Shown here: piece by piece, positions 37,207 through 47,945 of the stretch
How the letters are laid out: each line of letters opens with the position of its first letter
Numbering within the stretch: the first letter of the stretch is position 1
Assembly: GCA_963082975.1 (NCBI GenBank)
Contig: OY720344.1
Coordinates: 68,166,546-68,230,545 of the forward strand
Origin: Labia minor
Taxonomy: Eukaryota > Arthropoda > Insecta > Dermaptera > Spongiphoridae
Direction: 5' to 3'
Length of the DNA stretch: 64,000 nt
Notes under the pieces: model-generated
What the model was told of the DNA's origin: nothing
Database searches by the model: none
What the model saw: only the letters and a program-made list of their open reading frames with translations
Position numbers and translations under genes: made by a program

Positions 37207-37776
37207 GTGTGTGAACATGGTCGGCGATTCACACGCCAACACATACAGTTATGTGCGTCGATGACCATTCACGTTATTTATCCGAATCTCAACATTACTT
37301 TAACACTACTAAATCAATTTAAAATTATTATTGCATTTAAAACTGCTTTTCTCTACTCCACAGATTTCACTATGCCGAAAAAAAATAACGACCAAAATTT
37401 AGACTATATTATTTATTTCATACACCGTTCACTACTGGTTTATAGCCACACAGGTGCTAATGCACTTGAACGAGGCGAAGATAAAATCCCTCTAATTCCC
37501 GGGGGAGATTTTAATGTAAATTTTGGATCTGATGATTCGTTGCCGTTGATCAACTTTCTTCGAGAAACATTTGGTCTGCTTATAAATAACGATCCCAAGG
37601 AATCAACAACAAAATCTGGAACTACAATAGATGCTGTTTTTACACGTTATATAGAAAATATCGAATCACGAACATATATATCTTATTTTAGTTATCACAA
37701 GCCATTAATATCAGTATTACCAATTGAATCACCAACCGACAATAGTACAGGCAATGTAGATATGATGATAGAGTAG
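37207..37776 (+). pseudogene. Endonuclease/exonuclease/phosphatase-domain fragment, copy 1
   Basis: This 189-codon open frame carries, from about residue 95 on, IPLIPGGDFNVNFGSDD, NDPKESTTKSGTTIDAVFTR and YISYFSYHKPLIS. These match the GDFN, (T)IDAV and S.H.P catalytic segments of the exonuclease-endonuclease-phosphatase fold. From family knowledge, this particular wording is what I associate with the endonuclease attached to Helentron-type Helitrons. The N-terminal half of the domain (the Asn and Glu metal-binding motifs) is not visible. Residues 1-75 look non-homologous, so the true border is probably near residue 76. The same protein is encoded without change at 46649-47218. Fragment, not a complete enzyme. 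Confidence 0.7.
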
Positions 37777-37956
37777 ATAATAATAATAATAAAGCGAATA
37801 TTTGTTACGAAAATTTTATACTGTTATAAGTCTTTAGAAATGATCCCTTTATTTTTCTCTATTTCTCTCTCACTCACACTCACAACTAAAATTTATCTTA
37901 TTCTCTAGATTGTAAGAAGTTTCACTTCCGCAACGTGTACGATGCTGCACATTTTG

Positions 37957-38520
37957 CTTTTTATTTTTTAGCCATAATTATGTCACAACAGTCAAAACGT
38001 ATTTATAATAAATGGCAAAAAGAAGATATGGATATGCCTAACGTGCGACTATGGTATTATAATGTTATCCTTTCCTGTGCATACAACCTACCTTCTCTAA
38101 CCTTTGGACAGATCGTTTTTTCAAATCTCTGAAAACCAATTATAACGAAGCTTCATATTCTTGGTTAAGAACAAATCCCGGAAACACAATTAAACAAACT
38201 ACTGTGTTAGAATTGCCTACTCAAAATCAATGCGGATGGATATTGCTTTGAATGGTTTTAAACTACTGGTATTTGGCCATGTAACAGACATGAATTTGAT
38301 GATGATTTTTGTGCTTCTACCCCTGTGATTGAAAACTCTTTACGAACTCCTCCGTTTTGACTTCAATAATCAAGAAGAACTTTCTGCAGTGGTTACACAG
38401 GAAAATAAAAAAATTCTTGAAAAAGAGACGGAAGCGTCTATAAATCAAATAAAAATTAATTTAAATAATTTAGCTCCTATCCCAATAATAAAACGAAACG
38501 TATGGACTAAACATATATAA
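37957..38520 (+). pseudogene. pogo/Tigger-type transposase relic
   Basis: After the end of element H, the frame from 37980 reads MSQQSKRIYNKWQKEDMDMP, the start of a pipsqueak-type helix-turn-helix as found in pogo/Tigger transposases. After decayed text (SLRTNPGN-like, KQTTVLELPTQNQCGW) a shifted frame gives TTGIWPCNRHEFDDDFCAST, the typical C-terminal end of these transposases. The DDE catalytic core is deleted. Borders and terminal repeats were not found; the element may continue to about 38520. Confidence 0.65.
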
Positions 38521-38534
38521 AATTATCCATTTGA

Positions 38535-39875
38535 TTTAAACACTTTAAACAAAGTGATCCAGAGTTTCCAACACAAACATTTTCGATTCATCCATCAAAT
38601 AGAAATGTTTCGTCTGTTCGACTAGCATGACAATATTACGATTAAGTTTAATAAAAACGAGATTGAAAACATTTGCCAACACAGGAACTCCATTAAATGT
38701 TTTTTTGAAAATATTATTTTTATGAGAAAATAGAATAAAAAGCAAAAAAAAGAGAAAAAAAAGTTAAATATATTATTTCAAGATACTCTCATCATCTTTG
38801 TCAGGTTTTTTTATCTTCTGCTGTTTTTCAAACATATTCAAATACGCAAATTAAAATTAGATTACATCTTTCAAAAAGCTTTAATTAATTTATGTTTGTT
38901 TTAATTCACAACGATTTTGGTTCTTTAATCTCAAGTTATGTTTGTAATTGAATAACATTAAGATAATTGGATTCTTAAATTATTCTCCAAAAGGAAATAT
39001 ATATATATATACATTATAAAAAAATCGCAAAAAATTTACAAAATAATTTACTACAAGAGTATACATTAAGCATCCCAGGAAAAATAAATTGAATCAAATA
39101 CCTGATCTAACTAGAAAGTTGACTTTTTCAAAGAGAAACCAACCGTTTCTATGATTGAACAAGGAATTACCGAGAAAAACTTTTAACTAAAAACGTACAA
39201 AATAGAATTGAAAAAATTTAACTTTCCTTTTAGCTTTTCCATTTGTTTTAGTTTTATTTTTTCATCACGTGAAGGTGTGAGAGAATCAGAGAATAACAAT
39301 GTAAAATAAAAAATTAATATAAAAATCAAAATCAAATTAAGACTCTGACTTAGCTCTAATCCTAGAAATTTAAAATAAATAAAACCTTTGTTCGAAATGA
39401 TTACAAAATTAAAATAATTTTGATTCTTGTTTTTATCTTTATTCTCATTTTAAAAATACACTTTGAATTAAAAGTTTGGTGTTACGGTTTATTGCAGTAC
39501 CAAAAAAAAACTGACCCACAATATCCTTTTTCGAGGTATATTCTCCTCCTCTCACCTCGAAATATCCAAGACATTTCTTATAATAATAATGATTTATATA
39601 TTTTAAATTAATAATTTCATAAAAAACTGATTTTCCAAGTGTGATTGAAAGTTATCATAATAAGCTCATCATATAAATTTGTTCAGTAGTTTTTCATTTC
39701 TAATACAATACTACTTACTTTAATCTTATATAATACTCGGTATTAATAATGCCTATAGAGAAAGATAACTAGAGTTTCAGTTCAGATTAGTTCAATAACT
39801 TAAAAATTCTAAAACAATGAAATTTTATATTAAAATTTAATATGTTACGGCCAAAGCTCGAAGTTGGCCTGTTGT
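38535..39875. other. Intronic stretch, nothing recognised
   Basis: AT-rich with a short TA run at 39000-39010. Short frames on both strands show no motif. Confidence 0.35.
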
Positions 39876-39879
39876 TTAT

Positions 39880-40500
39880 GTTTATGTTTATAAGTGGTAC
39901 AAGCGCTTTACAGAAGGCCGAGAAGAGCACACCAAGTTCGATTAAATGTGAAGGTTTTGATCACTGTTTACTTCGATTACAATGGCGTGGTGTTTCATGA
40001 GTTCTTACCAACAGGTCGTACTGGTAATAAGGAATACTACAAGAATGTTATGCAACGTTTGCGTGAAGCAATTCGGCTCAAACGATCGGAATTGTGGAAA
40101 AACAAATAATGGATTCTGCATCACGATAATGCACTAGCTCACACATCATTGTTTGTTCGTGAGTTTTTGGCCAAAAACAACACCGCAATCATGCCTCAAC
40201 CACCGTAATCGCCAGATTTGGCTTCTTGCGACTTTTTCCTAATCCCAAAACTGAAGAGACCATTGAAAGGAAATCGTTTTGCCATTGATGAGATAAAGTC
40301 GAAATCGAAGAACGAACTGATGGCCTTACCGAAAAACGCTTTTCAGAAGTGCTACGACGATTAGAAGAAGCGCTGGCATAAGTGCATTATATCTGAGGGT
40401 TATTACTTTCAAGGGGATAAAATAGATATTGATGAATAAATAAATACTTTTCGAAATATTTCAAAATTCACTTTTTCTTTTGAACAAACCACGTACATTG
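39880..40500 (+). pseudogene. Mariner transposase relic (3' two thirds)
   Basis: Plus-strand text: YKRFTEGREE, then after a deletion VLITVYFDYNGVVFHEFLPT, YYKNVMQRLREAIRLKR, a stop, WILHHDNALAHTSLFVREFL (second Asp), SPDLASCDFFLIPKLKRPLK (third Asp), then LPKNAFQKCYDD, a stop, KKRWHKCIISEGYYFQGDKI and a stop near 40437. This is a DD34D mariner of the group with long, well-conserved C-termini. At least four stops and the missing N-terminus show it is dead. The downstream TTGAACAAACCACGTA may be its 3' end. Confidence 0.8.
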
Positions 40501-40504
40501 AAAT

Positions 40505-41078
40505 GTGAAACTCAAATTAACCATGAGTCCCAATTTATATGATTTAAAGATTTTTTACAATATTCTTAAAAAAAAGATTATTATTAAATTTTTCAATTAA
40601 ATTTAATTTGTTATAAAATTGGAAGACCTCAAAGAGGCTTTATTGGTAAATGACATTGTTGCTAAAGTAAGTATTTGACCAAAATATTATTATTTCTACC
40701 AGTAAACTCTGGTCAATATTAGTAGACCTTTTAGTTTATCTGCGTTGGTCTCATTTGTTTCTTCAAATTCTCCTCTGATATTTAATTGTTTAATTATGTC
40801 ATCGATTTTCTACAAAATCTACTACTCCTCTTAGCAAAATATAACATCAATAAGCATGGAAATAAAATTGAGTTTATATTGTATTAATATTTTGAAACAG
40901 GAAGTAATTTGTTTTTCCTATTAGTGAAGGTGTTAACATGTGTAAATAAAAGCAGAATGCATCAAGCCAATTGTGTCATTGCACCACAAATAATTCTAAT
41001 TAATATCTTTCAATAAACAAATATTGATTTATTATTATTGTTTATCCTCTTATCTAATTAACTCAATTAAAAACCTTA

Positions 41079-41109
<31 letters not shown>
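40505..41109. other. Intronic stretch, nothing recognised
   Basis: AT-rich. Ends in a TA microsatellite (41080-41109). Confidence 0.35.
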
Positions 41110-41425
41110 CGAGGGGTGTTCAAAGTATTCTCGGTAACGGGGTAATTAAGCAGTGACGAAGGGATTTAAATTATTTCAGTTGGTAACGACACTCCCTGAG
41201 AACATTTTCAAATTTCATTTATTTATCATTAGTACTGATCTAATTATCGTTGGTGTAAGAAGACCAGAATGACTGATGCGACAATGTTGAGAAAAATGCT
41301 TTGAAGAAATAAAGCATACACCTTACAGCCCAGACCTTGCCCCCAGTGATTACTTCTCGTTCCCCAACCTAAAAAAAAGATCTTCGTGGAAAACGTTTGG
41401 CGCATATGTGAGATTTCCAGAATTC
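41110..41425 (+). pseudogene. Mariner element, heavily deleted
   Basis: Begins CGAGGGGTGTTCAAAGTATT after TA, a classic mariner terminal repeat. About 200 bp later the plus strand reads AYTLQPRPCPQ / HTPYSPDLAPSDYFSFPNL depending on frame, the third-Asp block, then KKRSSWKTFGAY. The coding centre and 3' end are gone. Confidence 0.65.
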
Positions 41426-41429
41426 CAAA

Positions 41430-42115
41430 ATATACTTTTATCTTTCAATAAATATTTATTTTGTTATCATTGTTATGATAGCTTCTTTGATTTTTTCCAA
41501 AATTACAATTTAAACTACTTAATAATCAAATAGTATAAGGAATCTGTTCAAATGTTAAAAACAGATTCTAAAAAATGGCATATTTGCTAGTCAAAAGTAC
41601 CAATATAATATACTAAATTATTACATCAATTTTATTTTCGTTTAAATTTAAAAAAAAAACTGAATTCTTAGTTTGATTCCATAGTTATTTTAAGATATTT
41701 TTCTCCAAAAATAATAATTTTGCTTAAAATCAATTAAAAATATTATTGTTTGGTGTTGGGGGGAGGGGGGATTTTTTTAATATATCTGACTGATTTCAAG
41801 AATTGTAATGCACATTTGTTTTCATATTTATTTATTTTAGATTTACAGTAAGTCCGGTATGGCCCTTTTATAGCCCGTTCAATTTATTTATATATTCTTT
41901 ACTTATTTCTTATATTATATATATTAATTTGTTTATATAATTATTGATAAATTTGAATATTGAATTTAAATTCTGATATGATCTGACATCCGCCATGTTT
42001 AAATATTATTTAATAAATAGTAATATATTTTTAAAATTTGTTTTTACTATTATTCCTATAATATTTTGTTCGAAATTAATCTATCACTTGAAAACTGCAT
42101 AAAAATTAATTTTAT
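41430..42115. other. Intronic stretch, nothing recognised
   Basis: AT-rich with a poly-G run (GGGGGGAGGGGGG, 41758-41770). No frame or repeat copy supported. Confidence 0.35.
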
Positions 42116-42120
42116 CTTAA

Positions 42121-42380
42121 TGTTTATCTCTGTAGCTCTACAAAACTCGAAAGTTCTTGACCAAAGCAACCAAACTTGTACAAACGTCCTTATCCATAGA
42201 CTTTAAGACCCTAACTGTGTTTAGAGATGCATGGAGATCATGCGATTCCTCACCCTTCTTTGGCCCATAAATGCTACGAAGAATCATATTTTCAAATATT
42301 CTTTATCAATTTTCATTCCCCAAAAACATAGACCACGCCTCAAACCTATTTAATTCAAAAGGTAAAATATTTATTTTATA
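42121..42380 (-). repeat. Non-LTR retrotransposon 3' fragment, copy L6
   Basis: Minus-strand LINE remnant: AACTCGAAAGTTCTTGACCA at its 3' end, an internal deletion, then the ATGCATGGAGATCATGCGAT and GGCCCATAAATGCTACGAAG blocks known from L1. Confidence 0.7.
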
Positions 42381-42734
42381 TATTACTACAATTCATTTTT
42401 CTCAAACGAATTTCTTTTTATATTTAAAATATAAATGATACAATGAAATTGTAAATAATTAAAAAACTATTGAGTAAATAAAAAATGAAATAAGATAATT
42501 AACTTTTTTAAAATAAAGAAAGAATTAAAAACAAAGATAATTAATAATAGATTATGTTTATTACAAATTTTAACATAATAATAATTTATTAATTTATTTA
42601 TTTGTTTTTTTTTTATCATAAAAGTCTTACTTTTTTCTATTTAAAATGAATTAATTATAATACATTTTATAAATTATTTGTTAAATAATTATAAATGGTC
42701 TAATATAGTATAAAAAAATATAATAAATTTTCTG

Positions 42735-43090
42735 TCTCTCTGAAAGAGAGAGGAACGTCATTTTAGAATGTTGCCTAAATTTTTATTTGTATTGTTATTT
42801 TGGGGTAACGGAGCTTTAATAATAACTGGCAAGGCTTTTGGTGAGGGGTGCAATTCAATCTTGGCGATCTTTTCGCGCAAGTACGTGATGTCTTTTGGCG
42901 TGGTCATCATTAGGTTGGCAGGCTGCGCCTTTTGGCCGGCTGCATCCTCCTCCAAGATCCACTCATATACAGCTTTTTAATATCGACTTGAGTGAACAGC
43001 TGAACTCCCGGAAATCTCTCGAGAGAGACATGACGTTTGCGTTGTTGATTGTGATTTTTGCCGGGATGCTTCACTCACAGTGAACGAATA
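42735..43090 (-). pseudogene. Unrecognised coding-like fragment (minus), GC-richer island
   Basis: The minus strand has an open frame ending at 42758 and, read upstream from there, starting near 42982 just after a stop. The text is AVYEWILEEDAAGQKAQPAN, then MMTTPKDITYLREKIAKIEL, then HPSPKALPVIIKAPLPQNNN. In a second frame just upstream it reads MSLSRDFREFSCSLKSILKS. Composition is markedly less AT-rich than its surroundings and amino-acid use is ordinary, so it looks like true coding descent broken by a frame change, perhaps a transposon gene or a retrocopy. I recognise no family, and no splice sites frame it. Confidence 0.35.
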
Positions 43091-43094
43091 GAAA

Positions 43095-43251
43095 AATCTT
43101 TCGCCTGTTTGATATTTCAACAGAATTCAATGGACAAAAAAAAAAAAAAAGAAAATGAAAAAGAAAAATCGAGAAAGAATTCGAAGAATTTTAACATTTA
43201 ATGCGAGAAATTAGAAAAATTCTTATTTTTTTTAAATTCAACATTTATCCT

Positions 43252-43289
<38 letters not shown>

Positions 43290-43700
43290 CATCACAACAT
43301 TCAATATTAACTTTAATTAAATTCTACTCTTTATATCTACATATACACATAACATATGAATGTTTTTAAATTAAACATGCAGATTGAAATCTACTGAAAT
43401 TTTTAATTCTATTCCATTAGAGGCAATAAATAGTTATTGCTTCTATATTCATGAAAATTTAATGAGCCATATTACAATTTATGAGAGGAAAATTATATAA
43501 CTAACTCAATGTGGTAATTTATTTCTCCCATTGACGAAGGTGTCAACAAACGAAAATAGAGTAAAAGGCATCAACTCAATTTTATTAATTCATTACTAAT
43601 CATGATAATTAATATGGACATAAATATTGATTTAGATTTTATATATATTTATTAACATGGTCATTGTATTGTCATTATTAGATTGTTTAGTGATATTTAA
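43095..43700. other. Intronic stretch, nothing recognised
   Basis: AT-rich with a poly-A run near 43137-43151 and a TA microsatellite at 43253-43285. Confidence 0.35.
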
Positions 43701-43704
43701 ATTC

Positions 43705-43820
43705 CTATATAAAGAGTAGTAAGTTCTAAGGAAATGGGGTGGTGGATTTGGATATGGAAGGCTTAAAGGATGGTTACTAGAGCCAAGAACTTTCGACTTT
43801 ACCAAAGCTAATAAATAAGA
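43705..43820 (+). repeat. LINE 3' tail fragment, copy L7
   Basis: AAGGATGGTTACTAGAGCCA followed by AGAACTTTCGACTTTACCAA corresponds to the end of the L1-type LINE. Confidence 0.55.
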
Positions 43821-43837
43821 TGCACAAGTTAAAAATA

Positions 43838-44180
43838 ATATAAATATAAAAATTTTATAAAATGATGTTTTTCTCATGAACTAAAAAGAATAAAATAATT
43901 TTTCTATAAGCCTAACAAAGTTTATGGATGAATTGGTTCATATACATCGAAAAACGTTGGACGCATTTAGTTTTATTTATTTATATGAAACATGAATTTA
44001 AATTATTGTAATAATAAAAATTTTAGTAAACACATAAACTGACAATTTTTTTTATTATGCAATAAAATTGTTAGATTAAGAGCTAAGAAATTAATCTTTT
44101 ATTATTTTTCACTATAATAGATATACTTACATCAAGTATGTAACAAATTTTAAAAGAATTTTAAAAAAAAGTCTATCTCA
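43838..44180 (-). mobile_element. Element D, copy 2 (partial)
   Basis: Starts with the same arm as 8735-8593 read in reverse (ATAATATAAATATAAAAATT ... GACGCATTTAGTTTTATTTA) and continues through the D centre as the reverse complement of 8590-8395 (for example TATGCAATAAAATTGTTAGA). It runs into the 533-bp tandem duplication and lacks the other arm. Confidence 0.7.
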
Positions 44181-45062
44181 ATTTAAAATTGATAAAAAAT
44201 CGATTTCAACTTGTCATAAGAGCGAAAAGACAGACAGACAAACATATGAAGTGAAGTTGATAAAAACGTTATAATAATTACATTTTTAACATTTTCTTAA
44301 ATATTATTTCAATAGAGAATAATAGAAGAAGAATAAAATAAAATTAATACACAAAATTTTAACATACAAAATGGAATATGAAAAAGTAGAAAAATTTAAT
44401 ACTTAGGTTCTAAAATCTCAAAGGATAATAATATTAGAAAAAAAATTAAATTAAAAATGTAATTTGCTACCGCCTGTAAAGGGGCTTATTTTGTCAAAAT
44501 TGTTATAAAAGGGAATCAAAATTAAAATATTTAAATTATTGTAATAATAAAAATTTTAGTAAACACATAAACTGACAATTTTTTTTATTATGCAATAAAA
44601 TTGTTAGATTAAGAGCTAAGAAATTAATCTTTTATTATTTTTCACTATAATAGATATACTTACATCAAGTATGTAACAAATTTTAAAAGAATTTTAAAAA
44701 AAAGTCTATCTCAATTTAAAATTGATAAAAAATCGATTTCAACTTGTCATAAGAGCGAAAAGACAGACAGACAAACATATGAAGTGAAGTTGATAAAAAC
44801 GTTATAATAATTACATTTTTAACATTTTCTTAAATATTATTTCAATAGAGAATAATAGAAGAAGAATAAAATAAAATTAATACACAAAATTTTAACATAC
44901 AAAATGGAATATGAAAAAGTAGAAAAATTTAATACTTAGGTTCTAAAATCTCAAAGGATAATAATATTAGAAAAAAAATTAAATTAAAAATGTAATTTGC
45001 TACCGCCTGTAAAGGGGCTTATTTTGTCAAAATTGTTATAAAAGGGAATCAAAATTTAAAAT
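43997..45062. repeat. 533-bp tandem duplication
   Basis: Two units, about 43997-44529 and 44530-45062, identical as far as I can read, with a constant offset of 533 at both ends. Each unit contains part of element D, the phrase GACAGACAGACAAACATATG and CTACCGCCTGTAAAGGGGCT. Very recent, or an assembly duplication. Confidence 0.9.
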
Positions 45063-45460
45063 ATATAAAACAATTATTTTGTTGATTGTATTATATGGAT
45101 GAGAGACATGGTTTATGACCCTGGGAGACGAGAGTAAATTTTGAGTATATGAAAATAGGATTCTTCACAGCATTTATGAACCAAAGAAAGATGAGATCAC
45201 CGGGGTAGGGCGGAGATCTCTACGCATCTTCTAGACATAGTTAGGGTTATAAAGTTGAAAACATTGCGAAGGGTAGGACAAAATAAAATAGGATAGGTAT
45301 CGACCAGTTGATATAACATGGACCTTGTGGGTAAACAATGTAGAAAGGGGCGTAAGGGAGATGGGAGAAAAGAGGAGTTGGATGGAAGTAATTCAAGATA
45401 GTGACGTATGGAGGAGTGGGGATGCTGGGGCCAAGAGTTTTCGAGTTACATAGAACAGAG
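45063..45460 (+). pseudogene. Non-LTR retrotransposon 3' fragment, copy L8
   Basis: Plus-strand remnant: TGGTTTATGACCCTGGGAGA (the SMTLGDES region), AACCAAAGAAAGATGAGATC (PKKDEI), TAGTTAGGGTTATAAAGTTG, then TAAACAATGTAGAAAGGGGC and ends AGAGTTTTCGAGTTACATAG. Frame broken many times. Confidence 0.7.
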
Positions 45461-45461
45461 G

Positions 45462-45545
45462 TTCTTAATCTTATGTACTCTGCAGACCCCCACTTGAAAA
45501 AATTTTTTTTGACGGACCCCATTCCAACTTTAGGTACTTTACGTC
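45462..45545. repeat. hAT-type repeat end
   Basis: CAGAGGTTCTTAATCTTATG with AGACCCCCACTTGAAAA and GACGGACCCCATTCC closely follow the familiar hAT non-autonomous 5' end (CAGTGGTTCTTAACC...). The other end was not found. Confidence 0.5.
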
Positions 45546-45775
45546 ATTTTATTAGTTAATTTCTGGCTTACGATCTCATAAGAACAAGGATATATGATGA
45601 ATATTTCTAACAGTGATTGGTGAATAACGATTTTTTTGCATATTGTAGAACACATTTTATTAGAAATTATAATATTGAAGAAAGAAAATTCTGCTAAATA
45701 TGAAGATGGAAACGGTAGCAATAGTTTTCTTGCACATTTCGTTGAATTTGGGTATTTGATCTCTGTTTCCTCACA

Positions 45776-46170
45776 AGGTAACAATTTCTATTACTCTCTC
45801 TTTAGCTAGGTAACAACTTTTATTATTTTTTGATAATTATGTCAATTATTTGATAATTATGTCAATTAAATTTTTGTGAATAAATAAACATATATAAAAA
45901 ACTATATATAAAATTTGAATTTTCATCCATTCATTCATTTAAAATCATTTATTTAAAATGATTTAAAACATTTATTAAAATGATTTAAAACATTCATTTA
46001 AAATGATAAAGAATATCTTATTCAAAATAAATTCAAAGTATATTTTCATACTTATTATATTCTTATAGCTAATAATTTTTTTAATTTTTAGTGTAATTTC
46101 CTTGATCATTATTTATATAAAAAAATAAACACATTTTGCAATTTCCCAGAAAGGCTGTTTTTGATATGTA
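45776..46170 (+). repeat. Repeat J, copy 1
   Basis: Begins GGTAACAATTTCTATTACTC and ends AGAAAGGCTGTTTTTGATAT. Near-identical to 51294-51690 and, in part, to 53202-53480. Confidence 0.85.
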
Positions 46171-46258
46171 AGTATAAGTTAGTTTTATGAATAAAAAATA
46201 TTTATTTTAATAATATTTTAGAATCAAATTACGAAATATATTTATTATATAAATTAAT

Positions 46259-46467
46259 ATTCATTTAAAATGATATTAAATCATTTATTTAAAATGATTT
46301 AAAACATTTATTAAAATCATATTAAAACATTCATTTAAAATGATAAAGAATATCTTATTCAAAATAAATTCAAAGTATATTTTCATACTTATTATATTCT
46401 TATAGCTAATAATTTTTTTAATTTTTAGTGTAATTTCCATGATCATTATTTATATATAAAAAAAAAA
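46259..46467 (+). repeat. Repeat J, copy 1b, interrupted by element H
   Basis: A second, adjacent J copy. It stops in the A run after GATCATTATTTATATATA, where element H begins, and its continuation AATAAACACATTTTGCAATT is found at 49261, directly after H. This pins the H insertion point to an A/T run. Confidence 0.8.
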
Positions 46468-46648
46468 GCAAAATGTGCAGCATCGTACACGTTGCGGAAG
46501 TGAAACTTCTTACAATCTAGAGAATAAGATAAATTTTAGTTGTGAGTGTGAGTGAGAGAGAAATAGAGAAAAATAAAGGGATCATTTCTAAAGACTTATA
46601 ACAGTATAAAATTTTCGTAACAAATATTCGCTTTATTATTATTATTAT

Positions 46649-47218
46649 CTACTCTATCATCATATCTACATTGCCTGTACTATTGTCGGTTGGTGATTCA
46701 ATTGGTAATACTGATATTAATGGCTTGTGATAACTAAAATAAGATATATATGTTCGTGATTCGATATTTTCTATATAACGTGTAAAAACAGCATCTATTG
46801 TAGTTCCAGATTTTGTTGTTGATTCCTTGGGATCGTTATTTATAAGCAGACCAAATGTTTCTCGAAGAAAGTTGATCAACGGCAACGAATCATCAGATCC
46901 AAAATTTACATTAAAATCTCCCCCGGGAATTAGAGGGATTTTATCTTCGCCTCGTTCAAGTGCATTAGCACCTGTGTGGCTATAAACCAGTAGTGAACGG
47001 TGTATGAAATAAATAATATAGTCTAAATTTTGGTCGTTATTTTTTTTCGGCATAGTGAAATCTGTGGAGTAGAGAAAAGCAGTTTTAAATGCAATAATAA
47101 TTTTAAATTGATTTAGTAGTGTTAAAGTAATGTTGAGATTCGGATAAATAACGTGAATGGTCATCGACGCACATAACTGTATGTGTTGGCGTGTGAATCG
47201 CCGACCATGTTCACACAC
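46649..47218 (-). pseudogene. Endonuclease/exonuclease/phosphatase-domain fragment, copy 2
   Basis: This 189-codon minus-strand frame has the same translation, residue for residue, as 37207-37776, including PGGDFNVNFGSDD, GTTIDAVFTR and YFSYHKP. The absence of any difference dates the duplication as very recent. The fragment lacks the N-terminal catalytic motifs and is unlikely to be a working nuclease. It is part of element H copy 2. Confidence 0.7.
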
Positions 47219-47314
47219 ACAATTACATGCGTCGGTATGCGTGCACGGTGTATATTTGACTTGAGAATTTTAATTATTTCACGATATATATATATATATA
47301 TATAAATATCAATT

Positions 47315-47432
47315 TTTACTATCTCGCCAGAGATAGTATTGCGATCACGAAAATTTTCGATGTTGAGATTTTGATGTTTTTATACGTTTTGAAGGTTCCT
47401 GAATCATTTTCACTAAGGTTGAGAAAAATGTC

Positions 47433-47472
<40 letters not shown>

Positions 47473-47945
47473 TGTGTATGTATGTAGGCAAGATTACGCA
47501 AAAACGGTTTGAGCTAGAATGATGAAATTTGGTACATGGACATTATTCAAAATTCATAGTTTTCTATCAACTTTTGAGAAATGTAGCTCAACCGGAAGAG
47601 GGTCATTACCTACAACGTTTTGATTTTTTTTCCTCTAAAGTGACCGTAAAAATAAAGATATATGTTTGATAATTTTTCACATGATTAATAATTGTATAAA
47701 ACTGCTATATATAGAATTTCAGCTTGATTGATTCGCTGAAATTACCAGAATTAATTTTTTATCACTGCAAATCTCACGCGCCAACACGTAACGTGGTGCC
47801 ATCAACAAAAAGCCAAACATGCGCTGGTTTAATATTTATTATTTATTATTTATAATTTATAATTAATTAAATTTAATTTAAATATAATATATTATGTTAT
47901 TTAATCTAATTCAAATTGCGAGATAGTCGAGTGGAGACACTCCAG
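47315..47945 (-). repeat. Repeat F, copy 2 (minus, inside element H copy 2)
   Basis: Mirror image of copy 1 (36480-37110) with the same hairpin, microsatellite and head. Confidence 0.8.

Larger units (their letters stand above)
35286..37957 (+). mobile_element. Element H copy 1 with 967 bp of its left flank (left arm of an inverted pair)
   Basis: Every position matches the reverse complement at 84425 minus that position (46468-49139), with no net length change over 2.67 kb. The element proper appears to run from 36253, starting TGAAGTGAAACTTCTTTAGC, to 37957, ending GCTGCACATTTTGC before a T run. It contains repeat F copy 1 and an endonuclease-domain frame. The part 35286-36252 looks like ordinary flank, with a mariner-like phrase TAGGGTAAGGTTGCTCAAG at 35780, yet it is duplicated together with the element. 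Helentron-like by its coding remnant and lack of a target duplication; this assignment is inferred. Confidence 0.8.
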
